A DNA stretch of 64,000 nt from Pseudopithomyces maydicus (taxonomy: Eukaryota > Ascomycota > Dothideomycetes > Pleosporales > Didymosphaeriaceae): positions 372,001 through 436,000 of the forward strand of contig JANTUC010000003.1 of NCBI GenBank assembly GCA_026873275.1, read 5' to 3'. Shown in pieces: positions 1 through 10,866 of this stretch (positions within the stretch are counted from its first letter, which is position 1; each line of letters begins with the position of its first letter). The notes beneath the pieces were generated by a model. It was not told the origin of the DNA. It did no database searches and saw only the letters and a program-made list of their open reading frames with translations. The translations under genes and the position numbers were made by a program.

Positions 1-28
1 GTGGAGAGGAGGGGGTGTGTCCAGTGGG

Positions 29-610
29 CTATGGTGGTGGGTTCGGCTGTCGAGGGAGGGAGGGGGAAGATACAGAGGAGGAAGAAGAGGGGGAAGGGGA
101 AGTGCTGGCGGTTATGCGGTAGTGCAGGCCGAGGAGGGAGGTCCGGTGGCAGGTCCAGAGCGGGGTGTGGGGGTGGTGCTTGAGCGCTTGGTGGACGGCG
201 GACTTGTGTGCCGCTAGGGATGTGTAGGGGGTTTCGGACAGGAAGGGCGTGAGGTCGAGGATGGAGATGTTTTTGGAGAGGAGGCCGTGTGGGGTTATCC
301 AGTAGGTGTGGGTTGGGGCGAAGGGTTTGGCTTCGGGGGTGGGTCTGTGGTCGTGGATGAGGGGGTTGGTGGTCGCGCGAATCGCTTTCTGATGAGGATT
401 GGTGGAGGGTTCGTCGGCGGGTTGTCGACTGGGAGTCTGTGTTGAGGTCTTGAAGTGCCATTGATGTGCTGGCCATGGTTCAGCGCTGAGTATCTGATTA
501 CAGGACTTGCGTTTTTTTTTGGAGCCCCGGGATATGCCCCAAGAATTTCTATTCATCGCGGGATTCAAACATATATGCCACCCCGTCTGGCACTTGTCAC
601 CCCGGTCCAA
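29..610 (-). CDS. unrecognised ORF at the left window edge
   Basis: An open frame of 193 codons. Its first third is low-complexity. The middle (for example THTYWITPHG and ILDLTPFLSE) looks more protein-like, and the end is a run of Ser/Pro/Thr. I recognise no family. The sequence below it is cut by the window edge, so the frame may be part of a longer, spliced gene on the minus strand. G/C runs in this region may also hide a one-base shift, as seen in other genes of the window. It could equally be a chance frame in GC-rich DNA. Confidence 0.25.
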   Translation of the reverse strand: MDRGDKCQTGWHICLNPAMNRNSWGISRGSKKKRKSCNQILSAEPWPAHQWHFKTSTQTPSRQPADEPSTNPHQKAIRATTNPLIHDHRPTPEAKPFAPTHTYWITPHGLLSKNISILDLTPFLSETPYTSLAAHKSAVHQALKHHPHTPLWTCHRTSLLGLHYRITASTSPSPSSSSSVSSPSLPRQPNPPP

Positions 611-1056
611 CTCGGGACACTGACCGGCTACACTGACCGACTTCGCAACCTGGCAATGCAGCCAATCACGTCGCGTGGCCGGACATAAGCTGAAGGCTGT
701 ATGCCTTGCGCCACAGGTCGCATTGCTCGCTCCACGGCTATACGTTCAGCCACTGTGAGTTTTGCTCGGCGCGCATCGTAGTGGCTTGCTAGCAGGCAAA
801 CTTGATAGTGGTGGTGTTTCGGGTAGGGCCGAAGGCAGCGATGAATGGTCGCGGGAAAGTCACATGACGGCGCGAATTCCGGTGACGGGTAGAGCATACA
901 CGCTCTACACGCTGGTATATAGAGTTTGCTATCGGGATCAAGGCAGCAGTATAATTTCATGATCATTCACTGGTTTTCTTCCGTATATGCCAATTGTGAA
1001 GTATGCGCGCAATTCCAAGGCGGTTCCAGCCCAACGCTTCAACGCCCATCCATCCT
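611..1056. other. intergenic, nothing identified
   Basis: Short open frames exist on both strands, but none has a recognisable domain or convincing composition. I see no repeat or RNA gene here. Confidence 0.4.
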
Positions 1057-2261
1057 TCAATTCTCTTCCTTCTCCTTTTGAATCCCCCCGACTTCACTCC
1101 CCGTCTTCACCCTCTGCCCCACCCTATCCAAAATCGCGAATGTCTCCTCCACCGCCTCCAGCATCATCCAGTGCGCCACCCCCTTCATGCACTCCACCTC
1201 CAAATCCGGAAGATAGCCCTGTACCACGTCAGCCTCATTTTCATAACCTTGTCAATCTCCCAACTCTAAAAAAAATAAGGTAAACCAAAATAAACGTACC
1301 TTCTCCCTCCCCGCCTCCGCCGCAAACCTAGCAAACTCCACCCTCCCCACCACATCATCTTCCCCCGCCACAAAAACAACCGGCCTGTTGACCACCAACT
1401 GCTTCTCGGTGAGATTGGCCTCTGGCCCCTTGCCTGAGTACTCGAGTGCAGCTTTGTACCACGTTATGGGGTGGTGCCAGCCTGATTCTTGGAAGGCTGA
1501 TACCATTGAGGCGAAGTCCTCGGGGGAAAGCCAAGAGGGTAAAGGAAGCACGGTGGAGGAAGTCAGAAAGCTTTGGAGGGCTGACCGCGGGCAGAGGTGA
1601 GTTTTCCAGAGGGCGGGGGAGGACTGGTAGAAGAGGGAGAGGGCAGCGGGTGTCTGTGGGCGTCAGTGAAGCTCATTAACATGCGTATACTGTATGTACT
1701 CTTCGGGGGATGAAAAAGAAAATATCTCCAAAGATAGAGCAAAACAAAGAGACAAGAGAGCAACTTGTATAATACATACGTTTTCATCAAGGGTATCCCC
1801 CGCCCCCTCCCCCAAAAGAAACCCCCAATACCCCCCAACCTCCACCCCAAACATCTCCTCCGTCACCCTATTCATCCCCTCCAAATCCATCACCCCCGCC
1901 TCCTGATACGGTACCCCCATGAACACCAACGCTGAAAGCACACCCGGATGGTACCACCACAGGCGCGCCAGCAGCGCAGCCCCCCAATCATGCCCAACGC
2001 CGATGACGGTGTCGAGACCAGCGTCTTTAATAGCGGTAGCGACGCGCGCGCTGATGCTAGATAAGGCGTAGTCTTCGAGTTTGGGGGCTGCGACGCGTCG
2101 CCGCAGATGCGGAGATCGAGCGTGAGGACGCCGTAGCCGGCGCGGGTGAGGTGGGGGGTTAGTTTGGACCAGGTTTGGGGGGTGCTGGGGAAGCCGTGGA
2201 GGAGGAGGAATGTGGGGTGGTTGGGGAGGGCTTTGGTGTGGTGGATTGGGAAGGGGGACAT
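1057..2261 (-). CDS. alpha/beta hydrolase, epoxide hydrolase-like (frame broken at a G/C run)
   Basis: An alpha/beta-hydrolase fold protein of the soluble epoxide hydrolase type, which would open epoxides to diols. Seen in order: the oxyanion motif HGFPS, then a degenerate LDLR-GD turn, the nucleophile elbow GHDWGA (Asp nucleophile), an acid region VAGEDDVV and a C-terminal AHWMMLE carrying the catalytic His. Introns are inferred at 1654-1779 and 1248-1299. Between the HGFPS part and the GHDWGA part the frame shifts by one base at the G5 run 2083-2087 (plus strand); one more base restores continuity. In the last exon two frames compete (VVQGYLPDLEVHE versus AHWMMLE), so its exact reading is unsure. 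It is divergent from the coiled-coil gene to the right. It may be intact in the organism or a decaying gene. Confidence 0.7.
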
Positions 2262-2945
2262 GGTTGAGGCTTTGGGGGGTATGTATGGTGATGGCAGAGT
2301 AAGGGTTAGAGATTGTTGTAAGACTAGGGGTAAAGAATTTGGTGGGTTTTGCTGCTAGTTCTTCAAGTTGAGATGATTGTGGGTTTGGATGAACTTGGGT
2401 TTTTATGGTATCCTGAGGTGGTTGGAGTATGGCTTTATGCCGGTGTGGAACTGCGGGATTACACAGTTCAGATTGAATACCGGCATGGTCGGTCGGAGTA
2501 GGATATTACAGTTGGGAATCTACTTGAGGAATGGAATCCATGTCTCATGAATAACTTGGAGGGTAAAGTAAAGCTTATATAAATTTCACATGTACCTTCG
2601 TATGGGGCTGACCAGAAAAAGTCAAGGTCACGATAGTGTTCACAACCACAACGCACCGGTGCGGGAATATCAAGCTAACCCAATACGCCCTAGCGGCTCG
2701 GCCCAACCTCGGAGTCGCAGCTCATCCATCTCACAATCAACATCTTCATAACAATCGCGCGCTCGACAAACAACAAACGCTTGCCTACTATACCCTAATT
2801 CCACAGATTGCAATCCTTTTTAAAACCTCCCCGCACCAGCCCTGCGTGCGCATCGCCTCGCTAACGACCCTGTACCCCACACAACCAAACGAGACGTCTC
2901 CGCGGCGCCGGCCCTCCCCAGTCTAGACCCCCCCAACTTCCCACC
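2262..2945. promoter_or_regulatory. intergenic between divergent genes
   Basis: This stretch must hold both promoters of the hydrolase (-) and the coiled-coil gene (+). I recognise no specific site. A C7 run lies just before the ATG at 2946. Confidence 0.4.
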
Positions 2946-3808
2946 ATGAACAACTTCTCCTTCCTCGACTCCGGCCCTCAACCACCACTCCCCGCGCCGC
3001 ACCCTCGCCTTCGCCCTCCCCAACTTCCACACAAGTAAACGGCATGCCCGGCCCAGGCTCCCAGCAAAATGGCATCCCCATGGTCAACGGCCTGCCCAGC
3101 GGCGGCCAGCAAACCGACATGAATCACCTCTGGAGCGTGGTCCAGCAGCTCAGCCAGATGCTCGAGGAGAACAGGGCGCAGACGGCGGGAATCGTGAACG
3201 GCGTGCAGGCGATACAAGCTCGGGCTGCGGAGGAAGGGGGAGCAGGGAATCTAGCGATTCGGGAGGTAAACGGGGAAATAACGGGTGAGTCTTGCACAGG
3301 GCGGTCCGCCCAACTCGTTGCAGTTTTTTCGAGTCAAAAGCTAACGCGTTGCACAGCAGCGACGCGCGCCGCCGAGGTCGCGCAGCTCCAGAGCTCCCTC
3401 TACGCAGCACAATCCCGCGTCGCGACCATGACGGCGCAGAACTCCGCCATGGCGACCCTGCTCACCGACTACGAGAACTCGGTTACCATGCTCCTGGATA
3501 AATTGAGGCCCTACGCATACAATCAAACGCAGGCCATCCTCTCGCTACACAAACACTACCAAGGGCTCCTGGAACAGGAGCGCGCAACGAGCATGCAGCT
3601 GCGCCTGGAACACGCAGAGTGGCAGGCGGGCCTGGGCCGCGTCGCCGAGTACGCGCGGGGCGCACTGAAGGTCCAGGGCGAGAGCGAGCGCGGCCTGAGG
3701 AGCGAGATTAAAGGGCTGAAAGAGGAGAATCGGGTGCTGAGGAGGTTGGCCGGGTGGGAAGAGAAGGCGGATGATAGCAGTGACGAGGAAGAGGTGGAGA
3801 GGCCGTGA
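2946..3808 (+). CDS. coiled-coil protein of unknown function
   Basis: The long frame starting at 3044 encodes 254 residues including intron read-through. A GT-AG intron of 72 nt fits 3285-3356, with a GCTAAC branch-like site; it is a multiple of three, so the frame stays open through it. The product is rich in Glu, Gln, Leu and Ala heptads (LYAAQSRVATMTAQ, LRLEHAEWQAGL, EIKGLKEENRVL) and ends in an acidic tail DDSSDEEEVE, which suggests a coiled-coil structural protein. An ATG at 2946 with a good context (CCACC) opens MNNFSFLDSG but lies in another frame. Either translation starts at 3044 or one base is missing between them. I do not recognise the family. Confidence 0.6.
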
Positions 3809-4459
3809 GCGTGGTGCAGCAGGGTGACAAAGGAAATGTATGATATGAATGGGTATGGGGCTTTTGGACATGGCATAGCGATGGCGTTGAGCGGGATATC
3901 CTTGATTTTGGTATGCATATTGTACAGAGCCTTGAGAGAAAGAAAGAAAGGGTGTATACATGGTGGGATGCTGTGCATCTTTGGTGGAGTGAATTGTGAT
4001 GCGACGCTTGTTGATGGCGCGGCCTTGCTGGGAAAGTCCGCGTTGATGACGGGTATTACTGCCGCTTTGGGCAGTGTGTAAGGCAGGTTGCTCCAAAGGA
4101 GAAAAGCAAGATACATTCCGTGCAAGAGAAGCCAAAGTCTTGTTTGATCATGTGTGTTGCGTGCTTTTCGTTTAGCCATTTGCTGCTGGTTGGAACCTTC
4201 CAACGCGCGCTTCAAGTTACCTGATTCATGTTGGATTTAGGTGTCTATTCAATGAACCTGTGTTCTTATTCCAAATGGTACCATGACAGAAAGGACAGAA
4301 TAGAACGGCAGCAGGGTGAGTACAAAGTAGGATGTGGTGGCAAGTCATGGCATAGTACTTCAAACGTCAAAATAGATGTATGATCAGATTGAATATGAAA
4401 TACGCAATGCTGCTCACGCTGCCGCTTCAACTTTGTTTACACACCTATCTCCATAATTT
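3809..4459. other. intergenic between convergent genes
   Basis: The 3' flanks of the coiled-coil gene and Argonaute A. Open frames here have no recognisable domain, and no repeat copy was found. Confidence 0.4.
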
Positions 4460-7400
4460 TCACATCCAAAACATAGTTTTGCTGACACCCTCGTGCCAGG
4501 GATTGCGCTCCTTACAATCAGACCCTCCATCGCTCCAGTTGTAGAACTTCTTCGCCGCATGATCCCAAACCGTTTCCTCCATTATCTTGGTGATTTGTTT
4601 TCGGTCTTGTTGTTTGAGATACTCTTCTTCTGCAGTTACCTTACGCCTCTTCTTAGTCTTATCGTCCCACTCATTGCCGTACCGTTTCAATCTATCCTCA
4701 CGCTGCTTGTCAATCTTTTCTTTTATGGATTTATCGAGATCTTCGCGATATTTCTTTTCGGAATCGGAGCGTACGAGAAGACTACGAAGATAACATCTTC
4801 CGCGCTCACAGAGACGGTCAGCGTAATATGCTGGGGCCGCGTAGGATACTCCACTCGTAGAACGGACGTATGTGTAGCAGAGTTCATGGGTCTAGACGTG
4901 TGATTAGTACTATTCTTAAAAAGACGTAACCTTTGAGATTACTTACCAACTGTCTGATGTTCTGCTCGCTCATGCCCATTTCGTTCTCAATGACGAAATA
5001 GTGAGCTGGCTTTGCAGTCCCTTGTAAGGGTTTATGCGACTGTAGGTAAAAGTCCATGTAGTAAGGCGATGTTACCACATCGTCAACCAATGTACCAGGG
5101 TCACAGTTTACTTCATTAAAATGTTGACCGGGAGTGTTGGGGAAATATTGGGGATAGAATCGCACGCTGTGTCGCTTGACACAAATAACAGCCGTGATCC
5201 TGGGAACAGTTGCATCGCCATCTTTAATCATCCCTTTTGACTTAAGCATTTTTACAGCAGCATGAAACGCTTTGCGGATGCGTGGCAATTCCTGATTTTT
5301 AACCTGGCGAAATTGCTCATCGCTCACACCATCACGGTAGTAGAGAATGTTTTCTGGTAATTGTTTACCCGGCTGCTCACAAACCCAATCGATGATTCGT
5401 TCTTGGACCATATCTTCTATCTCGTCAATAATCTGCCCAATTAGTATACTGTCTCTGCTCAATGGCTTTGCATGGTAGGTCTCACCTCTTTTTTGCTTTC
5501 TTTCTGGAGGCGCATTGAGCCCAAGAAACGACCTGCGTATTTATCGACTGACCCTACGATAGCAGCAATAGAAGGACATCCTGCGATCGAACTTGGGCCC
5601 GGATGGGTAACATCAGCCCCAAGTACTAGGGTGTTAGTGAAGATTGATTCTATTAGTCCGCCAGAGATGGTGTGATTGATACCCTGCAGCTTCAAGTTTA
5701 ATTTCATCATAATGTTGCCCATCTTCTCTGGGACCCTATCTTTTAGTTTCGGTGCTGTGATGCAAATAGAGTGTTTACCGAATCGTCTATCGGCTAGATC
5801 TTTGAAATTCGAGTACGCATCGTAATCTTTGTCGCGAAGTACGAGTAGGAAAAGGTCGGTAGTCCCTAAGTGGTTACTCATTGTGTTTTTCAGTTGGTTC
5901 CAATTCGTCGGATCGATTTCGATTGTGTTTCTGCCTGAACTTTGTACCTTGGCAATGTTGTAATTCACGAAACCATTTTTCTCGGGACCTGCAAAACCCC
6001 GGAATTGGGTGAGACCTCTTTTAGCATCTGTATCACTTCCTATTCTGCTGTCAACCAGCAAGGTAACCCGAAGTTCCTGGTTCTGGTCTTTGACTTCGAA
6101 GAAACGCTTAGCCTTAGTGTTCCAATGGGCTTTAAGTTTGATAATCTCATTCCCTTTCACTAAGGGATTCGGACTTTTGCCATACATGCCGCGGGGGAAA
6201 TTCAGCTTCTGGCTGGGAATAAGCATGAGACTTGGATTGATGGTGAGAACTGGGCAAAGTGGCTACACAGATACATTGTTAGTTATAGAAGCTATTCCAT
6301 GGGAAGCAAAATTACACTTACAAGTTGCTGGCTACCAGAAGTATTTTGAGTGGAAAGACCTAATGTTTCCATGGCTGACACTCCTATCAGGCCAGCATTA
6401 ATTTCAGGAAAACGACATGCTCTTTCTATCATGCCTGCAGTCCACTCCGATGGTAAAACATCCCTGAATAGCTGAAAAGGCATGATTTTCAATTGCTCGG
6501 GGGCATACCATTTGGGATTTCGAGGGGCTCCGAGATTGACCGCTGGTAGTTCGGGATGATCTAGAGGTTTTCCTTGAGAGGTTTCCAAGTGCTGCTTCAC
6601 AGTAACATCTACTCCGTTGTCGTTCTTGTAAGCGATCTGATCCTTGACTGACTTGCCAAAGCCTTGTATTTGCTTGACGCGAGATTCTTCACTATTCAAT
6701 CTGGCGTGAACTTCGGCTTCCTTGGGATCACCCCTTTCATACTCAATACGCACCCACAGACCTTTGAGTATGGCTTTCAGATCGAGAGGGTTCCTCCAAT
6801 TGATTACATCCCTATCCGCCATTGTTTCATTGAGGGAGTTGGGTTTATACGAAGCACTAGTATGGGTTTGAATATTGAGAAGGATTTTCCCAACACCAGG
6901 TTTGACTTGGTATGCGAAACCGCGTGACGTTTCGAGCGATTTGCAGGTTTTACGTTTGTTTGCGTTTTTCAAGGGCTGATAAGAATTTTTCAAGTAATAT
7001 TTGTTGGCGCCAACTCGAAAAGTATTCGTATGAACTGGAACTTGACCCTGAAGTGGAGCTGGAGTTGGAGCTGGGGCTGGAACTGGGGCTAGGGCTGGAG
7101 CTGAGGCTGGAGCTGGAGCTGGAGCTTCATCAAAACATTTCGAGATCAGTATATTTAGAGCTTTGATTGCAGAATCAAGCTTAGTCTTGTCTGGATTGCC
7201 ATTGGCATGTGTGTATTCCTTCAGGGAATTCACATCGACTGTCCCTTGATACTGGAATGTTAGATGTCTAGTCGTTGAACCGTGATTCAAGGTGATGAGG
7301 CTCCACCCCGATCCAGGCCCTCTAGAGCTATCGCCATTCAATCTCTTGTATCTATCTTCTGGGATCAAGTTGTGTAAATCCACCCAAGAGATGATGGTGT

Positions 7401-8361
7401 CGTAGTAATCCGTGGCAAAACTAGCTCGGTTGTTGTTCAAGAAGTCACATTTCTTGATTGCCGTGCTCACGAAGTCCTTGATCTTTCTCTTGCTTAACCC
7501 TGCGAACGCCGACATAACTGTGTATCTGTGTAAGACCGCATTTGGCTTTATGTCAATCTCGAAGTGGTTTGTAATCACATGATTGCCCTCTGCAGCAAAG
7601 GTCTCGCGTTTCGGAAATTCCAAAACTTTTTGCATGATGCGCTTAAGATTCGAGTCCACACTCGAGTCGTGCTGAACAACATTCCTTCGATCCTGCCTGA
7701 TATTCCTTACCGTCTGTGATTCTTGATCAGGTCGCACATGTTCTGACACCGCACCATGTACTTCCTGGATCTCAGAAGATTGTTGTGTGGAGGCTTGGCC
7801 TGCCGAAATGGTTTGGCTTTGACCTTGGAGCTGAGTGAAAATCGGATTGGAAGTAGTAGAGACTGGTAGAGTAGTGATGCTTGTACTTCGCTCAGCACTG
7901 TCAGTTGGGCTAACAGGATCCATCACCTTGGGACCATCCGCTTCTTCTACCTGAGCCTTTCCTTCCAAATTTATCTGCTCTTTATTTTCAGACTCAACTC
8001 CCTTCCGTTTATTGTTGTCTTCTTGCTGCTGTCTAAGTGCCTTTTCCAAGTCTTCCTGCTGCTGCCTCTTCTGTCGTGCAGTATCAAATTTCGGGTTAGC
8101 GCCATCTGCATTGTACTCTTCTTTAAGCGCGTCGATAAATTTATCTGCGCCCCGTTTTCTGCCCTCACTCAGTCCACCGTATAGTCCCTTTTTGTTGGAG
8201 CTCATCTTTGTGGTACAATCAATACAGTGATGTTCATTGCTGTTACAGCGGAGACAAGGTTTTGTTAAGCATTGATCTGTAATCTGGCTTTTCTCGTTTT
8301 TGTTGATCTCTTCGACGGGAGGTGCCCCTTTCTTGCCTTTGCCTTTGCCTTTGGGTGGCAT
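4460..8361 (-). CDS. Argonaute A with N-terminal CCHC zinc knuckle
   Basis: An Argonaute of the fungal QDE-2-like type, a small-RNA-guided silencing protein. Four exons (8361-6322, 6262-5486, 5432-4947, 4891-4460) join in phase to 1244 residues, longer than the usual 900-1000. Order: a Lys-rich start; a zinc knuckle (Cys36, Cys39, His44, Cys49); a basic Gln/Lys-rich segment; N domain (NHFEIDIKPN, NNRASFATDY); an Ala/Pro repeat; a diverged PAZ region (ANKYYLKNSY, RGFAYQVKPGVG); PIWI. PIWI residues seen are the Asp of GADVTHP, the Glu of ESKKE, the Asp of YYRDGVS and the His of KPAHYF, so the slicer tetrad looks complete. The C-terminus MFWM is typical. Closest relative in the window is Argonaute C, which shares the knuckle and three intron positions. 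A copy of the ~55-bp repeat lies upstream on the same strand. Confidence 0.93.
7035..7130 (-). repeat. Ala/Pro tandem repeat inside Argonaute A
   Basis: A degenerate repeat of GCT-CCA-like codon pairs giving alternating Ala and Pro, located before the diverged PAZ region. It probably forms an extended linker. Argonaute C lacks it at the matching place. Confidence 0.8.
8215..8256 (-). other. CCHC zinc knuckle coding segment in Argonaute A
   Basis: Encodes residues 36-49, CLRCNSNEHHCIDC, which fits C-x2-C-x4-H-x4-C exactly. This is the spacing of nucleic-acid-binding zinc knuckles. Argonaute C has the matching motif at its own N-terminus. Zinc binding is inferred from spacing only. Confidence 0.8.
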
Positions 8362-9183
8362 TTTGATGTGTTTACTAGTGGCTAAAACAAGATACTGACA
8401 GCTGTTTATGAAGATAAGAATGAGCTGCTTGGGTTCGTGTCCTTACAATCCGTGGAACCAACTTCATAATATACCAATTTTCCGTACATGTTTGAGGTAG
8501 GATGATGTCTTTAACATGAGAACACAAACACACTGAGCTTTCGATGTTTCTCTCCGCAGCAAGAGACTGCATCTGAAAGTCTCTAGTCAATCAGAACAAT
8601 TGAAGGGAAAGTCGACGAAAGTATGAAAACTTTCCTCAGAATTTGCTTTATGAAGAGAGACAAGTCTGAAGCCGGACAATAATACATTTGCGACATAAGT
8701 TTGTTTGCTAGACGAATAGTGATTGCCCCTCGCGTACTTAGTTACCTTGGTCTTTGGGTTAATTGACGGACAACTTGGTTGCTGAAGGACACATGTTGCA
8801 ATTGCAGTATATGCCAGTATGATTTGACGAAGAGGACTAGCTTTAATCCAATGCAATCTTGGTCTTGTACATAGTTGTTGATATTGTACTGAGATCGTTC
8901 AAGGAAGCACATAACGTCCACTGCTCCCTGTTAGATAAGTTGCTGCGCCTGGGTTGCCTTTCGCTCGAGTCCGCATGATCTGTCTAGGTCCTCACGACGA
9001 TAATTAAAAGACAGAGTGTCAGCCAATGTCACGTGCACAAGGCGAGCCCGGAAGGAAGGCGCGAGTAAGCACACAACTATCAAATCCTTGAGTAGTGACA
9101 TTTCGTATCTTATTCCATCGTTTATACATGGGGTATTATGTACAGCTCGCTATGCAAATGCACTCATATACAATCACCCTTAT
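8362..9183. other. upstream region of Argonaute A
   Basis: AT-richer DNA between the Argonaute A start and the carrier gene end. The short frames carry no domain. One copy of the dispersed ~55-bp repeat lies inside it. Confidence 0.5.
8954..9009 (-). repeat. dispersed ~55-bp palindromic repeat, copy 1
   Basis: Read on the minus strand: AATTATCGTCGTGAG, then GACCTAGACAGATC (imperfect palindrome), then ATGCGGACTC and AAAGGCAA. It matches the four other copies near the Argonaute genes. It lies about 600 bp upstream of the Argonaute A start, on the same strand as that gene. Confidence 0.75.
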
Positions 9184-10302
9184 TTACTCAGGCAGGGCTC
9201 GCATCACCGACTCGAAAGCCACCAGCGCCATCGCATTCGCAGGGAAAGCGCGCAGGAAGCACGGCACAAAGCCTCTCCAGTAGCCCCGCCACCCTTGTTC
9301 TCTATACACAGCCTTCGCGGCGTCTCTCCATCTAGGGAATTTCCGCTCCGGACCCAGCGGATCTGTCATTATCCGCTGCTTGATCACGTCGCTCGGGTAC
9401 GATGTGATCCAAAAGACTTGCGCGGACAAGCCACCCGCCCAGAAGTTTACGGCGGGCGCAGAGAGGTTCGTGTGCGTGTTCAGCAGCTGCGAGAACTTGT
9501 CGTAGGAGCCCCACCAGAAGCAGAAGAATGTGCGGAAGAGGAGGGTCGCGCTGAGGCCGTGCCATACGCCGCGGATGCCATGGTTCCTGAACTGCTATGA
9601 TGTCAGAGGCAAGGTGATGAAAGCAGATCCAAAGGACGTACCACTTTCGTCAAGCAATCGATAGGCCCGCTATAAAGCCTCTGGCTCTTGTCCGCCGCGT
9701 ATTGCACTTGGAGTCGCGCCTTTATGTGCTCCACCGGTCCCGCGATGAAGGATACTGTCCACCCGGCCATTATGCCAGCCATGGCGTGCCCAGCTACGGG
9801 AAGCTTCTTCTGTTGTTCGCCCGGGAATCGCACGGGGTGGAAGACATTGTCGTTGAGTACCCGCCGGTATACACTCAAGGAGCCCAGCATACTGCCCATT
9901 TGGTCAGTACATTGTCCTGAGCTTCAGTCTGCATCCGGCCCATACATGGAGTCCATGAACATCCAGCCGACCAGCGGCGGTGTCGCGCCCTTGTAAATTC
10001 CCTTGACGCCCTCATTTCTCAACGTCTGCATCAGACAGTCTAACGGCCCGCGAAAGTGCGATTTGTCGGTGGTCTGCAGTCGGACCTTGATGGTGTCGAA
10101 CGGGTGCCCCACTGCACAGTGTCAGCCTCCGGTCTCACACACGAGTAAGAAAAGGGCCACGCAACCTACCTGATAGCTTCGCAATGCCCGAGAAGACTCC
10201 CGCAACGAAACCCCGGTAATTCTTGTGTGTTTTGCCAGCTTTGCTTTGCTCGGGCGCGTCGACGAGCTCGGCGGGCATCTGGGTCTTCATCGAGGCAGAC
10301 AT
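9184..10302 (-). CDS. mitochondrial carrier family transporter
   Basis: An inner-membrane solute carrier of the SLC25 family. Four exons (10302-10170, 10111-9946, 9891-9642, 9591-9184) join in phase to 318 residues, the normal family length. The three repeat signatures P-x-D/E-x-x-K/R are visible as PFDTIK, PVEHIK and PSDVIK. Small conserved glycine motifs (GIYKGATPPLVG, WRGYWRGF) follow each matrix helix. The pattern resembles the carnitine/acylcarnitine and basic amino acid branch (Crc1, SLC25A20/29), but the substrate cannot be fixed by eye. The start at 10302 is the first ATG of the exon; a second in-frame ATG follows at 10290. It is divergent from the GT8 gene. Confidence 0.9.
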
Positions 10303-10866
10303 GGCGCGTGTGTCGAATGTGGTCGCGGAATCATGCCGAGCTCAGTGACGAAGACTCAGAAGATATCAGACGAGAAAAGCAGCTGGTGGGACAACTGTGG
10401 AAATGTTCATCCCATTGCTGACTACGCGCGCCGAAGGGTGTTTCGGAGAAGCGCAAGGCTCCGCGATACCATGTGATGACGATCTTGACTGGGTCCCGAG
10501 ATCGGCTGGTGTGCGGCGGCCAGGGCCCCGGCGGTCGTGCCAGAACTAGTGGATGCGAGCCCCTCCATCGAGCCCCTCCCCGCCCTGACCATGGGCATGT
10601 TTTGAAAAGCTGATGAAGCTTGCTCTGATTACAATTACTAACTTGCAGTACTGACGAACTTGAATATAGATAGTCATTTTGCTTCCAAGATAGCAGTCGA
10701 CGACCGTAGAGAATTTACATTCTTTAGACGACACTTTACAGATTACCCCCCGCCATTTCACTTCCATTCACTTCCATTCACTGCCATTCACCGCGCATCT
10801 GTGCATCGACCGAGCTCAGTTCACCGTACTTCTGCACTGCAGAAAACACATATCAGAGCGATCTAG
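10303..10866. promoter_or_regulatory. intergenic between divergent genes
   Basis: Holds the promoters of the carrier (-) and the GT8 enzyme (+). The only structure seen is a 10-bp tandem repeat near its right end. Confidence 0.5.
10751..10790 (+). repeat. 10-bp tandem repeat
   Basis: Four 10-bp units, two identical (CTTCCATTCA) and two variant (CGCCATTTCA, CTGCCATTCA), about 80-115 bp upstream of the GT8 start. It is probably 5' untranslated or promoter sequence. Confidence 0.8.

Noticed and set aside
1057..1300. A second firm frameshift in the epoxide hydrolase at the C5 run 1179-1183
   Set aside because: The last exon has two competing frames and the splice phase is uncertain, so the break cannot be assigned with confidence.
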